Positions 24,801-40,500 of a stretch of 64,000 bases of DNA are shown piece by piece (within the stretch, counting starts at the first letter, position 1; each line of letters starts with the position of its first letter). The position numbers and the translations under genes were made by a program. The notes below the pieces were generated by a model. That model worked only from the letters and a program-made list of their open reading frames with translations. It made no database searches and was not told the origin of the DNA. The DNA comes from Acanthosepion pharaonis. Taxonomy: Eukaryota; Mollusca; Cephalopoda; Sepiida; Sepiidae. The stretch lies in contig CAHIKZ030005496.1 of assembly GCA_903632075.3 (NCBI GenBank), forward strand, positions 1,937,001-2,001,000, written 5' to 3'.

Positions 24801-27800
24801 GGAGGCACTGTGGAGTAATGGATAGCCGCTCGGATTGAGGAATCAGAGAGCCGAGTTCGAATTCCAGTCGAATCCATTACATTCACTTACGTGCTAATAC
24901 CCTTGGGAAAGGTATGAATCCTCTTCTTCTCTCCTGATTTATTTATTAACACAAACAAAACAATTTATTATAATTTATAATAAAAAGGAGGCACTGTGGA
25001 GTAATGGATAGCCGCTCGGATTGAGGAATCAGAGAGCCGAGTTCGAATTCAGTCGAATCCATTACATTCACTTACGTGCTAATACCCTTGGGAAAGGTAT
25101 GAATCCTCTTCTTCTCTCCTGATTTATTTATTAACACAAACAAAACAATTTATTATAATTTATAATAAAAAGGAGGCACTGTGGAGTAATGGATAGCCGC
25201 TCGGATTGAGGAATCAGAGAGCCGAGTTCGAATTCCAGTCGAATCCATTACATTCACTTACGTGCTAATACCCTTGGGAAAGGTATGAATCCTCTTCTTC
25301 TCTCCTGATTTATTTATTAACACAAACAAAACAATTTATTATAATTTATAATAAAAAGGAGGCACTGTGGAGTAATGGATAGCCGCTCGGATTGAGGAAT
25401 CAGAGAGCAAAAAACAAGTTCGAATTCCAGTCGAATCCATTACATTCACTTACGTGCTAATACCCTTGGGAAAGGTATGAATCCTCTTCTTCTCTCCTGA
25501 TTTATTTATTAACACAAACAAAACAATTTATTATAATTTATAATAAAAAGGAGGCACTGTGGAGTAATGGATAGCCGCTCGGATTGAGGAATCAGAGAGC
25601 CGAGTTCGAATTCAGTCGAATCCATTACATTCACTTACGTGCTAATACCCTTGGGAAAGGTATGAATCTCTTCTTTCTGATTTATTTATTAACACAAACA
25701 AAACAATTTATTATTTAAAAACACTGTGGAGTAAAACAAAACAATTTATTATAATCCATTTACTTACGTGCTAATACCCTTGGGAAATATGAAAAGGAAA
25801 CAAAACAATTTATTATAATTTATAATAAAAAGGAGGCACTGTGGAGTAATGGATAGCCGCTCGGATTGAGGAATCAGAGAGCCGAGTTCGAATTCAGTCG
25901 AATCCATTACATTCACTTACGTGCTAATACCCTTGGGAAAGGTATGAATCCTCTTCTTCTCTCCTGATTTATTTATTAACACAAACAAAACAATTTATTA
26001 TAATTTATAATAAAAAGGAGGCACTGTGGAGTAATGGATAGCCGCTCGGATTGAGGAATCAGAGAGCCGAGTTCGAATTCCAGTCGAATCCATTACATTC
26101 ACTTACGTGCTAATACCCTTGGGAAAGGTATGAATCCTCTTCTTCTCTCCTGATTTATTTATTAACACAAACAAAACAATTTATTATAATTTATAATAAA
26201 AAGGAGGCACTGTGGAGTAATGGATAGCCGCTCGGATTGAGGAATCAGAGAGCCGAGTTCGAATTCCAGTCGAATCCATTACATTCACTTACGTGCTAAT
26301 ATACCTTTGGGAAAGGTATGAATCCTCTTCTTCTCTCCTGATTTATTTATTAACACAAACAAAACAATTTATTATAATTTATAATAAAAAGGAGGCACTG
26401 TGGAGTAATGGATAGCCGCTCGGATTGAGGAATCAGAGAGCCGAGTTCGAATTCCAGTCGAATCCATTACATTCACTTACGTGCTAATACCCTTGGGAAA
26501 GGTATGAATCCTCTTCTTCTCTCCTGATTTATTTATTAACACAAACAAAACAATTTATTATAATTTATAATAAAAAGGAGGCACTGTGGAGTAATGGATA
26601 GCCGCTCGGATTGAGGAATCAGAGAGCCGAGTTCGAATTCCAGTCGAATCCATTACATTCACTTACGTGCTAATACCCTTGGGAAAGGTATGAATCCTCT
26701 TCTTCTCTCCTGATTTATTTATTAACACAAACAAAACAATTTATTATAATTTATAATAAAAAGGAGGCACTGTGGAGTAATGGATAGCCGCTCGGATTGA
26801 GGAATCAGAGAGCCAAGTTCGAATTCCAGTCGAATCCATTACATTCACTTACGTGCTAATACCCTTGGGAAAGGTATGAATCCTCTTCTTCTCTCCTGAT
26901 TTATTTATTAACACAAACAAAACAATTTATTATAATTTATAAAAAAAAGGAGGCACTGTGGAGTAATGGATAGCCGCTCGGATTGAGGAATCAGAGAGCC
27001 GAGTTCGAATTCCAGTCGAATCCATTACATTCACTTACGTGCTAATACCCTTGGGAAAGGTATGAATCCTCTTCTTCTCTCCTGATTTATTTATTAACAC
27101 AAACAAAACAATTTATTATAATTTATAATAAAAAAGGAGGCACTGTGGAGTAATGGATAGCCGCTCGGATTGAGGAATCAGAGAGCCGAGTTCGAATTCC
27201 AGTCGAATCCATTACATTCACTTACGTGCTAATACCCTTGGGAAAGGTATGAATCCTCTTCTTCTCTCCTGATTTATTTATTAACACAAACAAAACAATT
27301 TATTATAATTTATAATAAAAAGGAGGCACTGTGGAGTAATGGATAGCCGCTCGGATTGAGGAATCAGAGAGCCGAGTTCGAATTCCAGTCGAATCCATTA
27401 CATTCACTTACGTGCTAATACCCCTTGGGAAAGGTATGAATCCTCTTCTTCTCTCCTGATTTATTTATTAACACAAACAAAACAATTTATTATAATTTAT
27501 AATAAAAAAACTGTGGGTAATGGATAGCCGCTCGGATTGAGGAATCAGAGAGCGAATGAATTCAGTCGAATCCATTACATTCACTTACGTGATAATGAGG
27601 AAAGGTATGAATCTTCTTCTCTCCTGATTTATTTATTAACACAAACAAAACAATCCATTATAATTTATAATAAAAAGGAGGCACTAATGTAATGGATAGC
27701 CGCTCGGATTGAGGAAAGGTTCGAATTCAGTCGAATCCATTACATTCACTTTACGTGCTAATAAAGGGGAAAGGTATGAATCCTCTTCTTTTGATTTATT

Positions 27801-30800
27801 TATTAACACAAACAAAACAATTTATTATAATTTATAATAAAAAGGAGGCACTGTGGAGTAATGGATAGCCGCTCGGATTGAGGAATCAGAGAGCCGAGTT
27901 CGAAATTCCAGTCGAATCCATTACATTCACTTACGTGCTAATACCCTTGGGAAAGGTATGAATCCTCTTCTTCTCTCCTGATTTATTTATTAACACAAAC
28001 AAAACAATTTATTATAATTTATAATAAAAAAGGAGGCACTGTGGAGTAATGGATAGCCGCTCGGATTGAGGAATCAGAGAGCCGAGTTCGAATTCCAGTC
28101 GAATCCATTACATTCACTTACGTGCTAATACCCTTGGGAAAGGTATGAATCCTCTTCTTCTCTCCTGATTTATTTATTAACACAAACAAAACAATTTATT
28201 ATAATTTATAATAAAAAAAGGAGGCACTGTGGAGTAATGGATAGCCGCTCGGATTGAGGAATCAGAGAGCCGAGTTCGAATTCCAGTCGAATCCATTACA
28301 TTCACTTACGTGCTAATACCCTTGGGAAAGGTATGAATCCTCTTCTTCTCTCCTGATTTATTTATTAACACAAACAAAACAATTTATTATAATTTATAAT
28401 AAAAAGGAGGCACTGTGGAGTAATGGATAGCCGCTCGGATTGAGGAATCAGAGAGCCGAGTTCGAATTCCAGTCGAATCCATTACATTCACTTACGTGCT
28501 AATACCCTTGGGAAAAAAGGTATGAATCCTCTTCTTTCTCTCCTGATTTATTTATTAACACAAACAAAACAATTTATTATAATTTATAATAAAAAAGGAG
28601 GCACTGTGGAGTAATGGATAGCCGCTCGGATTGAGGAATCAGAGAGCCGAGTTCGAATTCCAGTCGAATCCATTACATTCACTTACGTGCTAATACCCTT
28701 GGGAAAGGTATGAATCCTCTTCTTCTCTCCTGATTTATTTATTAACACAAACAAAACAATTTATTATAATTTATAATAAAAAGGAGGCACTGTGGAGTAA
28801 TGGATAGCCGCTCGGATTGAGGAATCAGAGAGCCGAGTTCGAATTCCAGTCGAATCCATTACATTCACTTACGTGCTAATACCCTTTGGGAAAGGTATGA
28901 ATCCTCTTATTTCTCTCCTGATTTATTTATTATTTATAAAACAAAACAATTTATTATAATTTATAATAAAAAAGGAGGCACTGTGGATGTAATGGATCGA
29001 ATCGGATTGTTGAGGAATCAGAGAGCCGAGTTCGAATTCAGTCGAATCCATTACATTCACTTACGTGCTAATACCCTTGGGAAAGGTATGAATCCTCTTC
29101 TTCTCTCCTGATTTATTTATTAACACAAACAAAACAATTTATTATAATTTATAATAAAAAGGAGGCACTGTGGAGTAATGGATAGCCGCTCGGATTGAGG
29201 AATCAGAGAGCCGAGTTCGAATTCAGTCGAATCCATTACATTCACTTACGTGCTAATACCCTTGGGAAAGGTATGAATCCTCTTCTTCTCTCCTGATTTA
29301 TTTATTAACACAAACAAAACAATTTATTATAATTTATAATAAAAAGGAGGCACTGTGGAGTAATGGATAGCCGCTCGGATTGAGGAATCAGAGAGCCGAG
29401 TTCGAATTCAGTCGAATCCATTACATTCACTTACGTGCTAATACCCTTGGGAAAGGTATGAATCTCTTCTTCTCTCCTGATTTATTTATTAACACAAACA
29501 AAACAATTTATTATAATTTATAATAAAAAGGAGGCACTGTGGAGTAATGGATAGCCGCTCGGATTGAGGAATCAGAGAGCCGAGTTCGAATTCCAGTCGA
29601 ATCCATTACATTCACTTACGTGCTAATACCCTTGGGAAAGGTATGAATCCTCTTCTTCTCTCCTGATTTATTTATTAACACAAACAAAACAATTTATTAT
29701 AATTTATAATAAAAAGGAGGCACTGTGGAGTAATGGATAGCCGCTCGGATTGAGGAATCAGAGAGCCGAGTTCGAATTCCAGTCGAATCCATTACATTCA
29801 CTTACGTGTAATAACCCTTTGGGAAAGGTATGAATCCTCTTCTTCTCTCCTGATTTATTTATTAACACAAACAAAACAATTTATTATAATTTATAATAAA
29901 AAGGAGGCACTGTGGAGTAATGGATAGCCGCTCGGATTGAGGAATCAGAGAGCCGAGTTCGAATTCCAGTCGAATCCATTACATTCACTTACGTGCTAAT
30001 ACCCTTTGGGAAAGGTATGAATCCTCTTCTTCTCTCCTGATTTATTTATTAACACAAACAAAACAATTTATTATAATTTATAATAAAAAGGAGGCACTGT
30101 GGAGTAATGGATAGCCGCTCGGATTGAGGAATCAGAGAGCCGAGTTCGAATTCCAGTCGAATCCATTACATTCACTTACGTGCTAATACCCTTGGGAAAG
30201 GTATGAATCCTCTTCTTCTCTCCTGATTTATTTATTAACACAAACAAAAACAATTTATTATAATTTATAATAAAAAGGAGGCACTGTGGAGTAATGGATA
30301 GCCGCTCGGATTGAGGAATCAGAGAGCCGAGTTCGAATTCCAGTCGAATCCATTACATTCACTTACGTGCTAATACCCTTGGGAAAGGTATGAATCCTCT
30401 TCTTCTCTCCTGATTTATTTATTAACACAAACAAAACAATTTATTATAATTTATAATAAAAAAAGGAGGCACTGTGGAGTAATGGATAGCCGCTCGGATT
30501 GAGGAATCAGAGAGCCGAGTTCGAATTCCAGTCGAATCCATTACATTCACTTACGTGCTAATACCCTTGGGAAAGGTATGAATCCTCTTCTTCTCTCCTG
30601 ATTTATTTATTAACACAAACAAAACAATTTATTATAATTTATAATAAAAAAGGAGGCACTGTGGAGTAATGGATAGCCGCTCGGATTGAGGAATCAGAGA
30701 GCCGAGTTCGAATTCCAGTCGAATCCATTACATTCACTTACGTGCTAATACCCTTGGGAAAGGTATGAATCCTCTTCTTCTCTCCTGATTTATTTATTAA

Positions 30801-31584
30801 CACAAACAAAACAATTTATTATAATTTATAATAAAAAGGAGGCACTGTGGAGTAATGGATAGCCGCTCGGATTGAGGAATCAGAGAGCCGAGTTCGAATT
30901 CCAGTCGAATCCATTACATTCACTTACGTGCTAATACCCTTGGGAAAGGTATGAATCCTCTTCTTCTCTCCTGATTTATTTATTAACACAAACAAAACAA
31001 TTTATTATAATTTATAATAAAAAGGAGGCACTGTGGAGTAATGGATAGCCGCTCGGATTGAGGAATCAGAGAGCCGAGTTCGAATTCAGTCGAATCCATT
31101 ACATTCACTTACGTGCTAATACCCTTGGGAAAGGTATGAATCCTCTTCTTCTCTCCTGATTTATTTATTAACACAAACAAAACAATTTATTATAATTTAT
31201 AATAAAAAAGGGGCACTGTGGAGTAATGGATAGCCGCTCGGATTGAGGAATCAGAGAGCCGAGTTCGAATTCCAGTCGGTTGAATCCATTACATTCACTT
31301 ACATTGCTAATACCCTTGGGAAAGGTATGAATCCTCTTCTTCTCTCCTGATTTATTTATTAACACAAACAAAACAATTTATTATAATTTATAATAAAAAG
31401 GAGGCACTGTGGAGTAATGGATAGCCGCTCGGATTGAGGAATCAGAGAGCCGAGTTCGAATTCCAGTCGAATCCATTACATTCACTTACGTGCTAATACC
31501 CTTGGGAAAGGTATGAATCCTCTTCTTCTCTCCTGATTTATTTATTAACACAAACAAAACAATTTATTATAATTTATAATAAAA

Positions 31585-34500
31585 AGGAGGCCATGAGGAG
31601 TAATGGATAGCCGCTCGGATTGAGGAATCAGAGAGCCGAGTTCGAATTCCAGTCGAATCCATTACATTCACTTACGTGCTAATACCCTTGGGAAAGGTAT
31701 GAATCCTCTTCTTCTCTCCTGATTTATTTATTAACACAAACAAAACAATTTATTATAATTTATAATAAAAAAAGGAGGCACTGTGGAGTAATGGATAGCC
31801 GCTCGGATTGAGGAATCAGAGAGCCGAGTTCGAATTCAGTCGAATCCATTACATTCACTTAAAATGCTAATACCCTTGGGAAAGGTATGAATCCTCTTCT
31901 TCTCTCCTGATTTATTTATTAACACAAACAAAACAATTTATTATAATTTATAATAAAAAGGAGGCACTGTGGAGTAATGGATAGCCGCTCGGATTGAGGA
32001 ATCAGAGAGCCGAATTCGAATTCCAGTCGAATCCATTACATTCACTTACGTGCTAATACCCTTGGGAAAGGTATGAATCCTCTTCTTCTCTCCTGATAAT
32101 TTATTATAATTTATAATTTAATGGATTATCCATTACATTCACTTACGTGCAAACCTTTGGGAAAATGAATTTCTTCTCTAATGATTTATTAATAACACAA
32201 ACAAAAAAATTATAATTTAATAATGAGGAGTAATGGATAGCCGCTCGGATTGAGGAATCAGAGAGCCGAGTTCGAATTCCAGTCGAATCCATTACATTCA
32301 CTTACGTGCTAATACCCTTGGGAAAGGTATGAATCCTCTTCTTCTCTCCTGATTTATTTATTAACACAAACAAAACAATTTATTATAATTTATAATAAAA
32401 AGGAGGCACTGTGGAGTAATGGATAGCCGCTCGGATTGAGGAATCAGAGAGCCGAGTTCGAATCCAGTCGAATCCATTACATTCACTTACGTGCTAATAC
32501 CCTTGGGGAAAGGTATGAATCCTCTTCTTCTCTCCTGATTTATTTATTAACACAAACAAAACAATTTATTATAATTTATAATAAAAAAGGAGGCACTGTG
32601 GAGTAATGGATAGCCGCTCGGATTGAGGAATCAGAGAGCCGAGTTCGAATTCCAGTCGAATCCATTACATTCACTTACGTGCTAATACCCTTGGGAAAGG
32701 TATGAATCCTCTTCTTCTCTCCTGATTTATTTATTAACACAAACAAAACAATTTATTATAATTTATAATAAAAAGGAGGCACTGTGGAGTAATGGATAGC
32801 GTTGCTCGGATTGAGGAATCAGAGAGCCGAGTTCGAATTCAGTCGAATCCATTACATTCACTTACGTGCTAATACCCTTTGGGAAAGGTATGAATCCTCT
32901 TCTTCTCTCCTGATTTATTTATTAACACAAACAAAACAATTTATTATAATTTATAATAAAAAGGAGGCACTGTGGAGTAATGGATAGCCGCTCGGATTGA
33001 GGAATCAGAGAGCCGAGTTCGAATTCCAGTCGAATCCATTACATTCACTTACGTGCTAATACCCTTGGGAAAGGTATGAATCCTCTTCTTCTCTCCTGAT
33101 TTATTTATTAACACAAACAAAACAATTTATTATAATTTATAATAAAAAGGAGGCACTGTGGAGTAATGGATAGCCGCTCGGATTGAGGAATCAGAGAGCC
33201 GAGTTCGAATTCCAGTCGAATCCATTACATTCACTTACGTGCTAATACCCTTGGGAAAGGTATGAATCCTCTTCTTCTCTCCTGATTTATTTATTAACAC
33301 AAACAAAACAATTTATTATAATTTATAATAAAAGGAGGCCATGAGGATGGTAATGGATAGCAGAGAGCCGAGTTGAATTCAGTCGAATCCATTCGGATTG
33401 AGGAATCAGAGAGCCGAGTTCTGAATTTTCACAAAATCCATTACATTAAAAGGACTGTGTGTAATGGATACGGATTGGGAAAGGTATGAATCCTCTTCTT
33501 CTCTCCTGATTTATTTATTAACACAAACAAAACAATTTATTATAATTTATAATAAAAAGGAGGCACTGTGGAGTAATGGATAGCCGCTCGGATTGAGGAA
33601 TCAGAGAGCCGAGTTTAAATTCCAGTCGAATCCATTACATTCACTTACGTGCTAATACCCTTGGGAAAGGTATGAATCCTCTTCTTCTCTCCTGATTTAT
33701 TTATTAACACAAACAAAACAATTTATTATAATTTATAATAAAAAGGAGGCACTGAGGAGTAATGGATAGCCGCTCGGATTGAGGAATCAGAGAGCCGAGT
33801 TCGAATTCCAGTCGAATCCATTACATTCACTTACGTGCTAATACCCTTGGGAAAGGTATGAATCCTCTTCTTCTCTCCTGATTTATTTATTAATAAAAAC
33901 AAAACAATTTATTATTATAATAAAAAATTGTGGACAAAATAACGCTCGATTGAGGAATCAGAAACAAATTCCAGTTATAATTTAATACCCTTGGGAAAAA
34001 AGTATGAATCCTCTTCTTCTCTCCTGATTTATTTATTAACACAAACAAAACAATTTATTATAATTTATAATAAAAAAGGAGGCACTGTGGAGTAATGGAT
34101 AGCCGCTCGGATTGAGGAATCAGAGAGCCGAGTTCGAATTCCAGTCGAATCCATTACATTCACTTACGTGCTAATACCCTTGGGAAAGGTATGAATCCTC
34201 TTCTTCTCTCCTGATTTATTTATTAAACAAACAAAACAATTTATTATAATTTATAATAAAAGGAGGCCATGAGGAGTAATGGATAGCCGCTCGGATTGAG
34301 GAATCAGAGAGCCGAGTTCAATTCCAGTCGAATCCATTACATTCACTTACGTGCTAATACCCTTGGGAAAGGTATGAATCCTCTTCTTCTCTCCTGATTT
34401 ATTTATTAACACAAACAAAACAATTTATTATAATTTATAATAAAAAGGAGGCACATGAGGAGTAATGGATAGCCGCTCGGATTGAGGAATCAGAGAGCCG

Positions 34501-37500
34501 AGTTCGAATTCAGTCGAATCCATTACATTCACTTACGTGCTAATACCCTTGGGAAAGGTATGAATCCTCTTCTTCTCTCCTGATTTATTTATTAACACAA
34601 ACAAAACAATTTATTATAATTTTAATAAAAAAGGAGATACTGAGGAGTAATGGATAGAGCTAGATTGAGGAATCAGAAATAAAGTTGAATTCCAGTCGAA
34701 TCCATTACATTCACTTACGGCTAATATTTGGGAAAGGTATGAATCCTCTTCTTCTCTCCTGATTTATTTATTAACACAAACAAAACAATTTATTATAATT
34801 TATAATAAAAAGGAGGCAATGAGGAGTAATGGATAGCCGCTCAGATTGAGGAATCAGAGAGCCAAGTTCGAATTCCAGTCGAATCCATTACATTCACTTA
34901 CGTGCTAATACCCTTGGGAAAGGTATGAATCCTCTTCTTCTCTCCTGATTTATTTATTAACACAAACAAAACAATTTATTATAATTTATAATAAAAAGGA
35001 GGCCATGTGGAGTAATGGATAGCCGCTCGGATTGAGGAATCAGAGAGCCGAGTTCGAATTCCAGTCGAATCCATTACATTCACTTACGTGCTAATACCCT
35101 TGGGAAAGGTATGAATCCTCTTCTTCTCTCCTGATTTATTTATTAACACAAACAAAACAATTTATTATAATTTATAATAAAAACAAGGCCACTGTGGAGT
35201 AATGGATAGCCGCTCGGATTGAGGAATCAGAGAGCCGAGTTCGAATTCCAGTCGAATCCATTACATTCACTTACGTGCTAATACCCTTTGGGAAAGGTAT
35301 GAATCCTCTTCTTCTCTCCTGATTTATTTATTAACACAAACAAAACAATTTATTATAATTTATAATAAAAAGGAGGCCATGTGGGAGTAATGGATAGCCG
35401 CTCGGATTGAGGAATCAGAGAGCCGAGTTCGAATTCCAGTCGAATCCATTACATTCACTTACGTGCTAATACCCTTGGGAAAGGTATGAATCCTCTTCTT
35501 CTCTCCTGATTTATTTATTAACACAAACAAAACAATTTATTATAATTTATAATAAAAAGGAGGCCATGAGGAGTAATGGATAGCCGCTCGGATTGAGGAA
35601 TCAGAGAGCCGAGTTCAAAAATTCCAGTCGAATCCATTACATTCACTTACGTGCTAATACCCTTGGGAAAGGTATGAATCCTCTTCTTCTCTCCTGATTT
35701 ATTTATTAACACAAACAAAACAATTTATTATAATTTATAATAAAAAAGGAGGCCACTGTGGAATAATAGATAGCGGCTCGGATTGAGGAATCAGAGAGCC
35801 GAGTTCGAATTCCAGTCGAATCCATTACATTCACTTACGTGCTAATACCCTTGGGAAAGGTATGAATCCTCTTCTTCTCTCCTGATTTATTTATTAACAC
35901 AAACAAAACAATTTATTATAATTTATAATAAAAAGGAGGCCATGAGGAGTAATGGATAGCCGCTCGGATTGAGGAATCAGAGAGCCGAGTTCGAATTCCA
36001 GTCGAATCCATTACATTCACTTACGTGCTAATACCCTTGGGAAAGGTATGAATCCTCTTCTTCTCTCCTGATTTATTTATTAACACAAACAAAACAATTT
36101 ATTATAATTTATAATAAAAAGGAGGCCATGAGGAGTAATGGATAGCCGCTCGGATTGAGGAATCAGAGAGCCGAGTTCGAATTCCAGTCGAATCCATTAC
36201 ATTCACTTACGTGCTAATACCCTTGGGAAAGGTATGAATCCTCTTCTTCTCTCCTGATTTATTTATTAACACAAACAAAAGAATTTATTATAATTTATAA
36301 TAAAAAGGAGGCCATGAGGAGTAATGGATAGCAGCTCGGATTGAGGAATCAGAGAGCCGAGTTCGAATTCCAGTCGAATCCATTACATTCACTTACGTGC
36401 TAATACCCTTGGGGAAAGGTATGAATCCTCTTCTTCTCTCCTGATTTATTTATTAACACAAACAAAACAATTTATTATAATTTATATAATAAAAAAGGAG
36501 GCCATGAGGAGTAATGGATAGCCGCTCAGATTGAGGAATCAGAGAGCCGAAGTTCGAATTCCAGTCGAATCCATTACATTCACTTACGTGCTAATACCCT
36601 TGGGAAAGGTATGAATCCTCTTCTTCTCTCCTGATTTATTTATTAACACAAACAAAACAATTTATTATAATTTATAATAAAAAAAAAGGAGGCCATGAGG
36701 AGTAATGGATAGCCGCTCAGATTGAGGAATCAGAGAGCCGAGTTCAATTCCAGTCGAATCCATTACATTCACTTACGTGCTAATACCCTTGGGGAAAGGT
36801 ATGAATCCTCTTCTTCTCTCCTGATTTATTTATTAACACAAACAAAACAATTTATTATAATTTATAATAAAAAGGAGGCCATGAGGAGTAATGGATAGCC
36901 GCTCGGATTGAGGAATCAGAGAGCCGAGTTAAATTCCAGTCGAATCCATTACATTCACTTACGTGCTAATACCCTTGGGAAAGGTATGAATCCTCTTCTT
37001 CTCTCCTGATTTATTTATTAACACAAACAAAACAATTTATTATAATTTATAATAAAAAAGGAGGCCATGAGGAGTAATGGATAGCCGCTCAGATTGAGGA
37101 ATCAGAGAGCCGAGTTGAATTCCAGTCGAATCCATTACATTCACTTACGTGCTAATACCCTTGGGAAAGGTATGAATCCTCTTCTTCTCTCCTGATTTAT
37201 TTATTAACACAAACAAAACAATTTATTATAATTTATAATAAAAAAGGAGGCCATGAGGAGTAATGGATAGCGGCTCAGATTGAGGAATCAGAGAGCCGAG
37301 TTAATTCCAGTCGAATCCATTACATTCACTTACGTGCTAATACCCTTGGGAAAGGTATGAATCCTCTTCTTCTCTCCTGATTTATTTATTAACACAAACA
37401 AAACAATTTATTATAATTTTAAATAAAAAGGAGGCCATGAGGAGTAATGGATAGCCGCTCGGATTGAGGAATCAGAGAGCCGAGTTCAAAATAAACTGTA

Positions 37501-40500
37501 TTTATAAATTCCAGTCGAATCCATTACATTCACTTACGTACTAATACCCTTGGGAAAGGTATGAATCCTCTTCTTCTCTCCTGATTTATTTATTAACACA
37601 AACAAAACAATTTATTATAATTTATAATAAAAAGGCCATGAGGAGTAATGGATAGCCGCTCGGATTGAGGAATCAGAGAGCCGGAAGTTCGAATTCCAGT
37701 CGAATCCATTACATTCACTTACGTGCTAATACCCTTGGGAAAGGTATGAATCCTCTTCTTCTCTCCTGATTTATTTATTAACACAAACAAAACAATTTAT
37801 TATAATTTATAATAAAAAAGGAGGCCATGAGGAGTAATGGATAGCCGCTCGGATTGAGGAATCAGAGAGCCGAGTAAATTCCAGTCGAATCCATTACATT
37901 CACTTTACGTGCTAATACCCTTGGGAAAGGTATGAATCCTCTTCTTCTCTCCTGATTTATTTATTAACACAAACAAAACAATTTATTATAATTTATAATA
38001 AAAAGGAGGCCATGAGGAGTAATGGATAGCCGCTCAGATTGAGGAATCAGAGGAGTTCGAATTCAGTCGAATCCATTACATTCACTTACGTGCTAATACC
38101 CTTTGGGAAAGGTATGAATCTCTTCTTCTCTCCTGATTTATTTATTAACACAAACAAAACAATTTATTATAATTTATAATAAAAAGGAGGCCATGAGGAG
38201 TAATGGATACTGCTCGGATTGAGGAATCAGAGAGCCGAGTTCGAATTCCAGTCGAATCCATTACATTCACTTACGTGCTAATACCCTTGGGAAAGGTATG
38301 AATCCTTCTTCTTCTCTCCTGATTTATTTATTAACACAAACAAAACAATTTATTATAATTTATAATAAAAAAGGAGGCCATGAGGAGTAATGGATAGCGG
38401 CTCGGATTGAGGAATCAGAGAGCCGAGTTCGAATTCCAGTCGAATCCATTACATTCACTTACGTGCTAATACCCTTGGGAAAGGTATGAATCCTCTTCTT
38501 CTCTCCTGATTTATTTATTAACACAAACAAAACAATTTATTATAATTTATAATAAAAAGGAGGCCATGAGGAGTAATGGATAGCCGCTCAGATTGAGGAA
38601 TCAGAGAGCCGAGTTCGAATTCCAGTCGAATCCATTACATTCACTTACGTGCTAATACCCTTGGGAAAGGTATGAATCCTCTTCTTCTCTCCTGATTTAT
38701 TTATTAACACAAACAAAACAATTTATTATAATTTATAAAAAAAGGAGGCCATGTGGAGTAATGGATAGCCGCTCGGATTGAGGAATCAGAGAGCCGAGTT
38801 CAATTCCAGTCGAATCCATTACATTCACTTACGTGCTAATACCCTTGGGAAAGGTATGAATCCTCTTCTTCTCTCCTGATTTATTTATTAACACAAACAA
38901 AACAATTTATTATAATTTATAATAAAAAGGAGGCCATGAGGAGTAATGGATAGCGGCTCGGATTGAGGAATCAGAGAGCCGAGTTCGAATTCCAGTCGAA
39001 TCCATTACATTCACTTACGTGCTAATACCCTTGGGAAAGGTATGAATCCTCTTCTTCTCTCCTGATTTATTTATTAACACAAACAAAACAATTTATTATA
39101 ATTTATAATAAAAAAAAGGAGGCCATGAGGAGTAATGGATAGCCGCTCGGATTGAGGAATCAGAGAGCCGAAGTTCGAATTCCAGTCGAATCCATTACAT
39201 TCACTTACGTGCTAATACCCTTGGGAAAGGTATGAATCCTCTTCTTCTCTCTCCTGATTTATTTATTAACACAAAACAAAACAATTTATTATAACATAAT
39301 AAAAAACAAAGGAGTAATGGATAGCCGCTCGATTGAGGAATAATTTCGAATTCCAGTCGAATCCATTACAACGTGCTAATACCCTTGGGAAAAAATCCTC
39401 TTCTTCTCTCCTGATTTATTTATGACACAACAAAAAAACAATTTATTATAATTTATAATAAAAGGAGGCACTGTGGATAATGGATAGCCGCTCGGATTGA
39501 GGAATCAGAGAGCCGAGTTCGAATTCCAGTCGAATCCATTACATTCACTTACGTGCTAATACCCTTGGGAAAGGTATGAATCCTCTTCTTCTCTCCTGAT
39601 TTATTTATTAACACAAACAAAACAATTTATTATAATTTATAATAAAAAAGGAGGCACTGTGGAGTAATGGATAGCCGCTCGGATTGAGGAATCAGAGAGC
39701 CGAGTTCGAATTCCAGTCGAATCCATTACATTCACTTACGTGCTAATACCCTTGGGAAAGGTATGAATCCTCTTCTTCTCTCCTGATTTATTTATTAACA
39801 CAAACAAAACAATTTATTATAATTTATAATAAAAGGAGGCCATGAGGAGTAATGGATAGCCGCTCGGATTGAGGAATCAGAGAGCCGAGTTCGAATTCCA
39901 GTCGAATCCATTACATTCACTTACGTGCTAATACCCTTGGGAAAGGTATGAATCCTCTTCTTCTCCCTGATTTATTGATTAACACAAACCAATTTATTTA
40001 ATTTATAAAAAAGGCACTGTGGAGTAAATAAAAACAAGTTCGAATTATAATTTATAATGCTAAAAAAGGTAGAATATCTTCTGAGGATTTATTTATTAAC
40101 AAAAAAACAATGGATTATAATTTCAGATAAAAAGGAATCAGAGAGTAATGGAGCTCGGATTGAGGAATTCAGTCGAATCCATTACATTCACTTACATGTT
40201 AATACCCTTGGGAAAGGTATGAATCCTCTTCTTCTCTCCTGATTTATTTATTAACACAAACAAAACAATTTATTATAATTTATAATAAAAAGGAGGCCAT
40301 GAGGAGTAATGGATAGCCGCTCGGATTGAGGAATCAGAGAGCCGAGTTCGAATTCCAGTTATAATCCATTACATTCACTTACGTGCTAATACCGGATTTG
40401 GGAAAGGTATGAATCCATTCTTCTTCTCTCCTGATTTATTTATTAAAACAAAACAATTTATTATAATTTATAATAAAAAGGAGGCATGAGGAGTAATGGA

